Shown piece after piece: positions 25,626 through 34,033 of a stretch of DNA of 37,496 nt. The stretch spans positions 1 through 37,496 of the forward strand of contig VYCQ01000033.1 of NCBI GenBank assembly GCA_009843865.1, given 5' to 3'. Position numbers and translations under genes: made by a program. The notes beneath the pieces were generated by a model. That model saw only the letters and a program-made list of their open reading frames with translations, did no database searches and was not told the DNA's origin. This DNA comes from Acidimicrobiia bacterium (lineage in GTDB: Bacteria > Actinomycetota > Acidimicrobiia > Acidimicrobiales > Bin134). Position 1 is the stretch's first letter. Each line of letters starts with the position of its first letter.

Positions 25626-26210
25626 CTATTGTTGAGAGTGCTTTTTGGCGGCTGTGCCTGGCCGGAATGCGGCTATGTGTTCGGTCTTAGTTGAGAGGTA
25701 AGGACCGCCGATGAGGTCGACACAGTGGGGGATCGCGGCGAAGACAGCGTCAAGACATTCTGAGATTGCCTTGGGCTGGCCTGGGAGGTTGATGACCAGA
25801 GCGCCTTCGCAGATGCCTGCGGTTTGACGGGACAAGATCGCGGTTGGAACTACTTTTAGCGATTCCGTGCGCATTGCTTCTCCAAAGCCAGGCAATATTT
25901 TAGAACAGATCGCTTCGGTGGCCTCAGGGGTGATGTCGCGAAGAGCTGGGCCGGTGCCACCCGTGGTGAGTATAAGGCAGCATCCTGATGCTGCGAGCGA
26001 TCGGATGGCTTGTTCCACCTGGTGTTGTTCGTCTGGGACAAGCTCAACGCAGGCTGACCATTTTGAAGCCAGTACTCGCTCTAGATATTCGTGAATGGCT
26101 GGTCCGCCTCGATCTTCGTAGTCGCCGCGGCTGGCTCTGTCAGAGACGGTCAGGATGCCTATGAGCGCGTGCGTTGAGGGGTTTTGTGTTTTTTCAGGGG
26201 CGCTGGTCAC
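25626..26210 (-). CDS. mogA: Molybdopterin adenylyltransferase, MogA/MoaB family
   Basis: Activates molybdopterin by adenylylation before molybdenum insertion during molybdenum cofactor synthesis (194 aa). The family signatures are GILTVSDRASRGDYEDRGGP near the N-terminus, LILTTGGTGPALRDITPEAT in the nucleotide site, and LVINLPGQPKA. It starts at GTG 26210. With modABC it gives this window both molybdate uptake and a cofactor step, though the two lie about 4 kb apart in different transcription units. Confidence 0.9.
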   Translation of the reverse strand: MTSAPEKTQNPSTHALIGILTVSDRASRGDYEDRGGPAIHEYLERVLASKWSACVELVPDEQHQVEQAIRSLAASGCCLILTTGGTGPALRDITPEATEAICSKILPGFGEAMRTESLKVVPTAILSRQTAGICEGALVINLPGQPKAISECLDAVFAAIPHCVDLIGGPYLSTKTEHIAAFRPGTAAKKHSQQ

Positions 26211-26240
26211 TGCGACACCTTATCTGAATAGTGCCTAAGG

Positions 26241-27410
26241 TTAGGGAGCAGCGGCAGGAGGCATGAACGTGAACATGGCATCGATGTTCGCTTTCCAGCT
26301 ACGGCCATCTCGCAAGATCAACCCTGCATTAGCTAGTCGGTTGAGATCCCGACTCAGCGTTCGGGGGCCAGTTTTTGTATATAGCACTGCCAGCGCCGGG
26401 GTGAGGGTTGTCAGATTTTTTCGAGCTACGGCTTCGTCGAACGGCATGGCCAAGATCAATGCGCGTTGACGATTGCTGGCCTGGCTGATAGGGAAGCGTT
26501 CCATTATCTCATTGATGTAATTGACCCAAGAGATGCTTAGTTGCTGTGCTCGCACAAGGTTGATTTGCTCTCGAAGTCCGTCTACGAGCCCTTGAGTGGC
26601 ATAGGCAAGGAAGCTCTGCGTTGCGTTTGTTTGGCTGGCGGTTTGCAATTCCCTGTAGTAGCGATCGCGTGTGAGGTTGTAGTGGTTGGACAGCAGGTGT
26701 GCAGCCAACAGAGGTAGCTGCCCTGATCGGGCCAAGAGCATGAATTCCAGCAATCGAGCAGTGCGCCCATTGCCGTCTCCAAACGGATGTATCCAGGCAA
26801 TGTAAAGGTGGGCATAGATCGCTTGGATAACGGTGAGTGCGAAGGTGATGTCAGGCTCATCAGAGCAGAACATGTCGCTTTCGAGCCATTCGGCTAATCG
26901 GCGAGTCAGGTATGGACAATCCTGGGTGGGTGCCCCGCGGTAGGTGCCAGCCATAACTGAGTGCTTTCTGAATTCACCTGGTTTGGCATCAGGTGCGTGC
27001 TCGGTTGTATGAAGAATCTGGCAGTTGTAGTCACAGATGAGTTCGGAGGTGATGGGAGCGAGCGATCCGTCAGCTGCTTGTTCATCGATCTTGGTGAGCG
27101 CATCCAACACGTTGCGCACTTCTTGTTCTTGGTATTTTCGTGATGGAGGTGCCGCGTACTCACCGCGATAGATGCCAGCGACCTGTTCTTCGTTGAGTGT
27201 GTTGCCCTCAATGGCTGTAGTTGCTAGGGCTCCTTTGATCAGCGCGACCTCGTTCAAGTTCTTGACGATTCCTGGCTTTAGTGGAGTGTTGGCGATCTGC
27301 TCGCAGATCGCCTTAGCCTCACCTAGCAGCATCCATGTTCGTGGCGACAGATCATTGACATCAGAGGCGCTGAATGTAATCCACGGATGAGACTTTGTGT
27401 AGACCTTCAC
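26241..27410 (-). CDS. Fic-domain protein (class II, predicted AMP transferase)
   Basis: Probable AMP-transferase acting on a protein target (389 aa). The Fic core motif HPFGDGNGRTAR is complete at 208-219 with catalytic H208. The inhibitory motif TTAIEGN lies upstream of the core (64-70, E68), making it a class II Fic that is autoinhibited by its own N-terminal helix. A C-terminal region (about 290-375, with RQRALILAMPF and GPRTLSRDLNRLANAGLI) resembles a winged-helix. The start is GTG 27410, with a stop two codons upstream. It diverges from the ATPase/protease defence pair with a 179-base shared promoter region, so it may belong to the same defence island. Confidence 0.9.
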   Translation of the reverse strand: MKVYTKSHPWITFSASDVNDLSPRTWMLLGEAKAICEQIANTPLKPGIVKNLNEVALIKGALATTAIEGNTLNEEQVAGIYRGEYAAPPSRKYQEQEVRNVLDALTKIDEQAADGSLAPITSELICDYNCQILHTTEHAPDAKPGEFRKHSVMAGTYRGAPTQDCPYLTRRLAEWLESDMFCSDEPDITFALTVIQAIYAHLYIAWIHPFGDGNGRTARLLEFMLLARSGQLPLLAAHLLSNHYNLTRDRYYRELQTASQTNATQSFLAYATQGLVDGLREQINLVRAQQLSISWVNYINEIMERFPISQASNRQRALILAMPFDEAVARKNLTTLTPALAVLYTKTGPRTLSRDLNRLANAGLILRDGRSWKANIDAMFTFMPPAAAP

Positions 27411-27515
27411 CGCCTACATCATACTAATAGCCCCCTATTTTGTCCATCAAATTGTCCCTAATGAGAATCCCGCATGGGCATGATTGCAGTGCGAAGAGGT
27501 AGATGTTCATTTCAT

Positions 27516-27537
27516 TGACACTATGGGGGATGTGTCA
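27516..27537. promoter_or_regulatory. Candidate operator between fic and the AAA ATPase gene
   Basis: TGACAC (27516-27521) and GTGTCA (27532-27537) are perfect inverted arms around 10 bases, so their centres are 16 bases apart. The left arm overlaps TTGACA (27515-27520), a -35-like hexamer. The site lies between divergent fic and the ATPase gene and could serve both. The Fic protein's winged-helix-like end is one conceivable binder. Confidence 0.4.
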
Positions 27538-27589
27538 TTTATTTGAATATATTTGGATATAGTAGTGCTGACTTGGGTAGGAGTACTTG

Positions 27590-28552
27590 ATGGCCCGTTC
27601 TGATCTCCTAATCGATCTCGTAGAAGCAGAGCAGCACGGCGACCGCGCCCGCTTCCGTGCATTGGTCGAAGCGGCAATTGCCGAGGAACGGGCTAAGAGT
27701 CATTACCTCGTTGCCGAGCGACTCTCGGACCTGATTACCACTGTCGGCCTAGCAGACCGGCCTGGCCGAAACTCGGCAGCCGCGTTTGTTAAGGATCTAC
27801 TGCTGGAGGTTGTGCCACAACGCCGATTGCTCGACCTGACTCTGGCACCTTCCGTGTGTGGGGCGATCAGCGAATTGATAGAGGAACACCATCGTGGCGA
27901 GCTATTGCGAAGCCACAACCTTGAGCCCCGGCATCGAGTGCTGCTCGCAGGTCCACCTGGAAATGGGAAGACCAGTATCGCCGAGACTATTGCTGCGGAG
28001 ACGCTATTGCCGATGTACGTTGCCCGGTACGAGGGCCTGGTCTCAAGCTATCTCGGGGAATCTGCTAGCCGGCTGGATGAGGCATTCGAGTTCTCTCGCA
28101 CTCGTCGCTGTGTGCTCTTTTTTGATGAGTTCGACACCATAGCCAAAGAGCGTGCCGACGAGCATGAAACTGGCGAGATCAAGCGGGTGGTTTCGACACT
28201 GCTGTTGCAGATCGACCGACTCCCAGCACATGTCATTGTTGTATGCGCTACCAACCACAGTGAATTGCTCGATCGAGCGGCCTGGCGCCGGTTTCAGTTG
28301 CGGCTTTCAATCGAAGCACCAACCCGGGCGACAGCTACAGAGTTTCTGAACAAGATTGCCAGGCGACTGGGCGGGGAGCTTGGCTATGCACCCCGCACGC
28401 TGGCTGAACACTTGCAGGGAGCCAGCTTCGCAGAGTTGGAAGAGTTCGCGGTCGATGTGCGACGGCGCTATGTGCTCGGCCTCCCCGATGCCGACCTGCG
28501 AGCGATTGCAAAGGACAAGATCACCCAGTGGCAGAAGCAAGCCCGCAGCTGA
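27590..28552 (+). CDS. AAA ATPase, IetA-like (ATPase/protease defence pair)
   Basis: Predicted AAA-family ATPase (320 aa). The helical N-terminal third is followed by Walker A GPPGNGKTS (K127), the pore-like segment YEGLVSSYLGES, Walker B VLFFDEFD, sensor 1 ATNHS and arginine-finger candidates RAAWRRF (R229-R234). The gene pair AAA ATPase plus subtilisin-like protease matches IetAS, first described on agrobacterial Ti plasmids for plasmid stability and later shown to be antiviral. ATG 27590 is chosen for the AGGAG about 7 bases upstream. It overlaps the protease gene by 25 bases. Confidence 0.85.
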   Translation: MARSDLLIDLVEAEQHGDRARFRALVEAAIAEERAKSHYLVAERLSDLITTVGLADRPGRNSAAAFVKDLLLEVVPQRRLLDLTLAPSVCGAISELIEEHHRGELLRSHNLEPRHRVLLAGPPGNGKTSIAETIAAETLLPMYVARYEGLVSSYLGESASRLDEAFEFSRTRRCVLFFDEFDTIAKERADEHETGEIKRVVSTLLLQIDRLPAHVIVVCATNHSELLDRAAWRRFQLRLSIEAPTRATATEFLNKIARRLGGELGYAPRTLAEHLQGASFAELEEFAVDVRRRYVLGLPDADLRAIAKDKITQWQKQARS

Positions 28553-30312
28553 ATCCAACTGACTCCCGTACCCTGCTCCCTTTTGGTCCAGCGGATACTG
28601 GTCGCATTCCCACGGGCACAAGGAATCGGGGCAGGCCGCCGTGGCCGCGTCTACCTGGAATGGGCAGACAAAGGGAACGCCTTTCTCCACAGTTCGAGAC
28701 GCTCCAGCAGGCACTGGCCGAAGAAGCGGCAACGCTGACAGATGCAACCGATGCATCCGACCCAGAGCACCTTGTGGTGTTCGAAATCGTGGGCACAATC
28801 GGTGGCTTTCTCCGGGCCACACAGGGCATCGAGGGCCTCAACTTCGTAGACGACCTAGTCGGAAGCGACATAGATCCCGACGAGGATTTCTACTATCTGG
28901 ACGAAGACGGAGATCCGAGTGCCAGAATGCTGTCACAGACGCTGTATCTGGTGATGGCAAACGCGACAGCTGTCCGAGAACTAGTTCGATTGTTTGAGCT
29001 CTACCAACAAGATCAAGGGATCAAGTTCGATCGGGGACTAGCACCGCTCAAGCAGATGTTCGAGTTGCTTCAAACCGTCCGGCGATGGGGCCCAAAAGAT
29101 CGAGTGGCCGAAACTGGGCTGCTAGATCGTTGGCGGGAAGAGATCGAAGCATTTGGCGAAACACTCAATTCGCTTCAAGTCGAAATAGAACTCGTCTGGA
29201 GGGATGCCGCCGCGGCCCGCAATAGCGCTCAAGTCCGCGTGCAGCAGATTCTTGACGATACCCAGGGTGCTGCGATGGTCACTACCGCTGAGATTGAGTC
29301 CATTCAGTACCACGCGATCCTCGCCGAGCTGCCTCGCTCGCAGGTGGAGCTGGTCTTCAGGGAAGGTCCCGATGCGATAGATCTGCTTTGTTGTGAGGAC
29401 ATTCTGTTTGCATCGCCGTCTGTGCCCATGTCGTTCAATCTCGTAGAAAGCGAAGAGGGTGAAGCTGAGGTGGATGCAGTGCTTCCACTGGGGGAGCCGA
29501 CCGTTGCCCTGTTCGACGGTTTACCGCTGGCCAATCACGATGTCCTTGCTGGTCGGCTGGTCATTGATGACCCATTCGACAGAGAAGCAGCCTACCCAGC
29601 ATCTCAACGCGGGCATGGGACCGGGATGGCCTCCCTCATCATCCATGGCGACCTAAACGAACCGGGCATCCCTTTGTCTACTCCGCTCTACGTGCATCCG
29701 GTGCTGATGCCGGAGCGACCTCAATCTGGCCGGGAAACGACACCAAAAGACCAGCTCCTTGTCGACGTCATTCATGCCGCATTTCAGCGGCTTGTGGATG
29801 GGGACAACCGGGCTGGGAAATCAGTCCGAATCGTCAACCTGTCCATAGGTGAGCCAGCCCGAGCATTTGTCAGACGTATGAGTCCCCTTGCTCGTCTCGT
29901 CGACCATTTGATGGTGGCCCACAACATTCTGGTCATTGTTTCAGCTGGCAACCACTCAATTGTCCGCTCGCATGAAGCTGGAATAAAGCTGACAGTTCCC
30001 GGTTCTGCTCTTGCAGGAGACCAGGAGGACCTTGATCAAGCGGTCAGAGCCTCTTGGTTCCGCACAGCACGCCAGCGGGGTCTCCTTGCTCCTGCCGAGG
30101 CCATCAATGCCGTTACTGTCGGAGCAACACACGAAGATGGGGCCAACGGGAATATCCCTGGCACGGTGATTGACCCACAGTCCAGAGGCTCGATTGCGGT
30201 ATATTCGGCGAGCGGCTTCGGATATCGTCGTTCCCCCAAGCCCGACCTGCACACTACGGGTGGACGTGCGCTGGTTGTCCGCCCACTGCTGCCCGTACCC
30301 GAGCTTGCGTGA
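28528..30312 (+). pseudogene. Subtilisin-like (S8) protease, IetS-like, truncated before the catalytic serine
   Basis: This is the protease partner of the upstream ATPase. The 594 residues include the family N-terminal region (PGMGRQRERLSPQFETLQQA), the catalytic Asp in VALFDGLP (D330), the His in RGHGTGMASLI (H363) and the oxyanion Asn in VSAGNHS (N475). After SGFGYRRSPKPDLHTTGGR the sequence should continue to the GTS-type serine motif, but the frame ends at 30312 without one. The last part of the protein resumes in another frame at 30309. The serine-bearing segment is missing, consistent with one internal deletion near 30295-30312. The product should be proteolytically dead. The GTG start at 28528 lies within the ATPase gene. 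Confidence 0.8.
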
Positions 30313-30782
30313 TTGGTGCCGGTGAGATCAAAAAGGACCATCGGCACTCATTCCGCTTCCCCCTACCCCCTTCACTATCGAATTATGTAGGTTGGCGCCG
30401 CCTCACCGTCACATTGGCCTGGCTCTCACCCATTGTGCCCAGAACTCAGCAGTATCGGGTAGCCCACCTGTCATTCGGGTCTCCACGGGATCAGTTGAAT
30501 GTCAGCCCTGAGCAGGCTGATCACCAAGCCAACGGTAAGGGAACCGTTTTACATGAGGTGCTTGTTGGAGAGCGCGCCGCTGGCTACACGGTGGACGATG
30601 AGCTGGCCATCTACGTTGACTGTCGAGTTCGGGTCGGGAAGCTGAATGAACCCGTTCGGTTTGGTTTGGCAGCGACTCTTGAGGTTGGCCAAGACGTACA
30701 CATCGATGTGCACGATGAGATCAGACAAAGGTTGCGCGAGCGGGCTCAGGCGGCTCGCGTGCGAGCTGCGGCTCGCGGCTAG
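30309..30782 (+). pseudogene. C-terminal fragment of the IetS-like protease
   Basis: An open frame of 157 residues overlapping the previous frame by 4 bases (GTGA). FRFPLPPSLSNYVGWRRLTVTLAWLSP, QYRVAHLSF, GTVLHEVLVGE and a run ending VDVHDEIRQRL match the conserved C-terminal beta domain of this S8 protease family. The fragment begins just downstream of where the serine region should be. Read as a separate gene it has no catalytic residue. It could still be made by coupled translation and act as a separate domain. Confidence 0.75.
30753..30766 (+). other. GC-rich hairpin at end of protease fragment
   Basis: GCTCGC (30753-30758) and GCGAGC (30761-30766) are perfect arms around 2 bases, with more GCTCGC/GCTGCG repeats to 30790. 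The two-base loop is tight and no U-tract follows, so a terminator role is doubtful. Confidence 0.25.
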
Positions 30783-30865
30783 CTCGCAGCACCAGGAAGC
30801 TCAGTTGAGGCAAGGCTTCTGACGCTTACCCCTCAATTGTCACTGCTACCGTGTAGCTTGCAGGT

Positions 30866-33800
30866 GTGAGCGATAGGGGTGGCGGTGAGCTGTTCATCGT
30901 AGACAACAGTGTGTCGGGGTGGACGGGGCTGCAATACCTCCAGCAGTGGACCGAAATCGCCGACTCGTTTGACATTGCCACCGGTTTCTTCGAGATTGGG
31001 GCGCTGCTGGCTCTCGATGGCAAGTGGCAACAGCTCGACAAGATCCGCATCCTCATGGGCGATGAGGTATCGCTGAAGACCCGCAATGCCTTTGCCGAGG
31101 CGATCAAGCGCCGGACTGATCGTTTGGACGACAGCCTCGAATCCGAGAAGGACGACAACCCGTTCCTAGAGGGCACCGGCGCTGTAGTCGAGGCCCTGAA
31201 GGAGGGCAAGATCGACTGCCGGGTGTACCGGCGGGACAAGTTCCACGCCAAGGCCTACATCACCCACGCCAAGTTCGACGTGGTTGGGGCCCAGGCGCTG
31301 GTCGGTTCCAGCAACTTCACCCGGGCCGGGCTGACCGAGAACGTCGAGCTGAACATCCAAATCCAAAGCGGCCAGGAAGTCGCACAGCTTCAAGACTGGT
31401 TCGACATCCACTGGGAACAGGCCGAAGAAGTCACCGAGGATGTGCTGCGGACCATCACCCGCCACACCGCCGAGTTCACCCCCTTCGATGTCTATGCCAA
31501 GGCCCTCCACGAGTTCTTCCGGGGTCGGGAGCTCACCGCCGGCGAATGGGACGAGTCCCACTCCCGGATGTTTCCTCACCTCGACCAGTACCAGCGCGAG
31601 GCCTATTGGTCGCTGATGAAGATCGCCCGTCAGTACGGAGGGGCCTTCCTCTGCGACGGCGTGGGCCTGGGCAAGACCTTCGTCGGGCTGATGCTGGTGG
31701 AGCGGCTGGTGCTGCACGAGAACAAGCGGGTGGTGATCTTTGCCCCCAAAGCGGCCAAGGAGGGCGTGTGGGAACCCCACCTGCGCCGGTGGCTGTCGCA
31801 CATCGGCGGATTCGGCGGCGGGGCCGACTTCTCGAACCTCACCGTGTTCAGCCACACCGACCTGAGCCGCACCGGTGATTTCCCCGAGCGATTCGAACGC
31901 ATTTCTGAGCTGGCCGATGCCGTGGTCATCGACGAGGCCCACCACTTCCGCAATCCGGGTCGCCGAGGTCGTCGCCCCGAAACTCCCGATGAGCTCGATA
32001 TCCGATCTCGCTATTGGCATCTCTACGACCTTCTTGAGGGCTCGGAACGTCCCAAGCAGGTATTCATGCTCACCGCGACGCCGGTCAACAACCGCCTAGC
32101 CGATTTCCGCCACATGGTTGAGCTGTTCTCCCGGCGCGACAATGCCTATTTCGCTCACAGCCTGGGTGTTCACAACCTCACCGGTCATTTCAACGTCATG
32201 GAACGCCAGCTTCAGGAGTCCCTGGGGGGTGGAGAACTTGCCCTCACCGAGGGTTACACCCCTGAGGCCAGGGAAGCCCTGTCCGGCGATGAGATTTTTG
32301 GAGCACTGGTGGTGCAGCGCAGCCGCGCCTACGCCAAGGCCAGCCAGATCCAGGAGAGCGGGGAGTCATCGGCGTTTCCCGAGCGCAAACCCCCCAAGGT
32401 GGCCGAGTACTCCATTCGTTCCTCCTATGGGGAGGTGCTCGACCTTTTCGAGAAAGCTTTTGAGAAGAAGAATCCGCTCTTCTCTCTGGCCATCTACTAC
32501 CCGCTGGCCTACTACATCGGCCCCGACGACAGCATCGACGCCATTGAGGAGAATCGTCAGCGCCAGGTTGTCGGCCTCATTCGCACTCTGTTCCTCAAGC
32601 GGTTCGAGAGCTCGGTGTACGCCTTCGAGAAGTCGCTCGATCTGCTGTTGCGCAAGCTGATGGCCTTTGTGGAGGCCCACAGCGAGACCGACTCGGAGAA
32701 GAAGCGCTATGACCGTTGGAAGCGCCAGCACGCTTCGGTGATCGGCTATCGCCCTGAAAGCCAGCTCGGGCTGCCGTTTACCGGCGAGGACGAGGAGGCA
32801 GACGCCGACGAGGATGTGGTTCCTCCCGAACTGCTCGATGCTGCCGTCGAGAGCCGACTGTCCCGCGACGAGTACGACGTGACCGAGATGCTGAGCGAGG
32901 TCTTCCTCGACCTCGACCAGATTTCCCAGTTCCTTGATCTGACCAGTCGATTTACTGCCGCACAAGACGACAAGCTCAAGAAGCTCACGCGGTTGCTGAG
33001 CAGCAAAGACCTGGCCGACCGCAAGGTGCTGGTGTTCACCGAGTTCGCCGACACCGCCCGCTACGTCGCCCGCCACCTGAGGGAAGCCGGTATAGAAGGC
33101 GTAGAGCAGATAGACGGTGGGTCGACGGCGAATCGGGCCGACATCATCCGCCGCTTCGCCCCCTACTACAACGCCAGCAGCTCGACGCAGCTGGCCAACA
33201 ATGGCGATAAGGAGATCAGAGTGCTGGTGTCCACCGACGTGCTATCGGAAGGCCTCAACCTCCAAGACGCCAGCCGGCTGGTCAACTACGACATTCACTG
33301 GAACCCTGTGCGGCTCATGCAGCGCATCGGCCGTGTCGACCGACGGATGGACCCCGAGGTCGAGGTCCAATTGACAACTGATCACCCTGACACAGCGGTC
33401 GACCGCGGTCATGTGCAGTACTGGAACTTCCTGCCTCCCGACGACTTGAACAAGATGCTCTCCCTCTACAAGAAGGTCACCCGAAAGACATTGCTGATTT
33501 CCAAGACGATGGGTATCGAGGGCCGCAAGCTCCTCACTCCCGAAGATGACTACGAAGCGCTGAAGGAATTCAATGCCTCTTATGAAGGTGCCCGCACTGC
33601 AATTGAAGACATGCACCTGGAGTATCAGACCTTGATGAAGGAGCACCCCGAGTTGGCCGAACGGCTCGACAGTTTTCCCGGTTCGGTGTTCTCCGGTCGC
33701 AAGAAGCTAAGCAAGGGTGCCCGCGGCGTGTTTTTCTGCTACGGCCTGCCAGCACTCGACACTGAGCAGCAGGTCTTTACTCTGGAGGCAGGTCCGACCC

Positions 33801-34033
33801 GGTGGTACCTCTGGGATCTTGATCATGAGGCAGTGCTGGAGTCGCCAGCCGAGATCATGGAGAGCGTCCGCTCCAATCCCAACACACCACGGCGCTGCGC
33901 GACCGAAAGGCCGACTCTGAGCCAAGCCCGCAAACAGATACTTGGCCATGTCCGCGACACATATCTCAAGCAAGTGAACGTCCCCCTGGATGCCCCCAAG
34001 CCCAAGCTGATGTGCTGGATGGAGCTGAACTGA
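30866..34033 (+). CDS. PLD-domain SNF2-family helicase (anti-phage type), copy 2
   Basis: A 1055-aa predicted DNA translocase with an N-terminal PLD-like domain: H127-x-K129, GSSNFTRAGL at 147-156. SNF2 core: GVGLGKT (265-271), DEAH (356-359), LTATPVNN. The C-terminal lobe has STDVLSEGLNLQDASRLVNY and QRIGRVDRR. It shares with copy 1 the linker motif LKRFESSxYAF and the layout, but the sequences are well diverged, so these are not a recent duplication. The GTG start has no strong ribosome site. The TGA stop overlaps the methyltransferase ATG by one base (TGATG), so the two proteins are probably made together as one system, with the PLD domain a candidate nuclease. Confidence 0.9.
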   Translation: MSDRGGGELFIVDNSVSGWTGLQYLQQWTEIADSFDIATGFFEIGALLALDGKWQQLDKIRILMGDEVSLKTRNAFAEAIKRRTDRLDDSLESEKDDNPFLEGTGAVVEALKEGKIDCRVYRRDKFHAKAYITHAKFDVVGAQALVGSSNFTRAGLTENVELNIQIQSGQEVAQLQDWFDIHWEQAEEVTEDVLRTITRHTAEFTPFDVYAKALHEFFRGRELTAGEWDESHSRMFPHLDQYQREAYWSLMKIARQYGGAFLCDGVGLGKTFVGLMLVERLVLHENKRVVIFAPKAAKEGVWEPHLRRWLSHIGGFGGGADFSNLTVFSHTDLSRTGDFPERFERISELADAVVIDEAHHFRNPGRRGRRPETPDELDIRSRYWHLYDLLEGSERPKQVFMLTATPVNNRLADFRHMVELFSRRDNAYFAHSLGVHNLTGHFNVMERQLQESLGGGELALTEGYTPEAREALSGDEIFGALVVQRSRAYAKASQIQESGESSAFPERKPPKVAEYSIRSSYGEVLDLFEKAFEKKNPLFSLAIYYPLAYYIGPDDSIDAIEENRQRQVVGLIRTLFLKRFESSVYAFEKSLDLLLRKLMAFVEAHSETDSEKKRYDRWKRQHASVIGYRPESQLGLPFTGEDEEADADEDVVPPELLDAAVESRLSRDEYDVTEMLSEVFLDLDQISQFLDLTSRFTAAQDDKLKKLTRLLSSKDLADRKVLVFTEFADTARYVARHLREAGIEGVEQIDGGSTANRADIIRRFAPYYNASSSTQLANNGDKEIRVLVSTDVLSEGLNLQDASRLVNYDIHWNPVRLMQRIGRVDRRMDPEVEVQLTTDHPDTAVDRGHVQYWNFLPPDDLNKMLSLYKKVTRKTLLISKTMGIEGRKLLTPEDDYEALKEFNASYEGARTAIEDMHLEYQTLMKEHPELAERLDSFPGSVFSGRKKLSKGARGVFFCYGLPALDTEQQVFTLEAGPTRWYLWDLDHEAVLESPAEIMESVRSNPNTPRRCATERPTLSQARKQILGHVRDTYLKQVNVPLDAPKPKLMCWMELN

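Noticed and set aside
31166..32020. A 284-residue minus-strand open frame opposite the second helicase
   Set aside because: Helicase coding evidence on the plus strand is complete through this region. The reverse frame is a shadow of GC-rich codons and matches no family.
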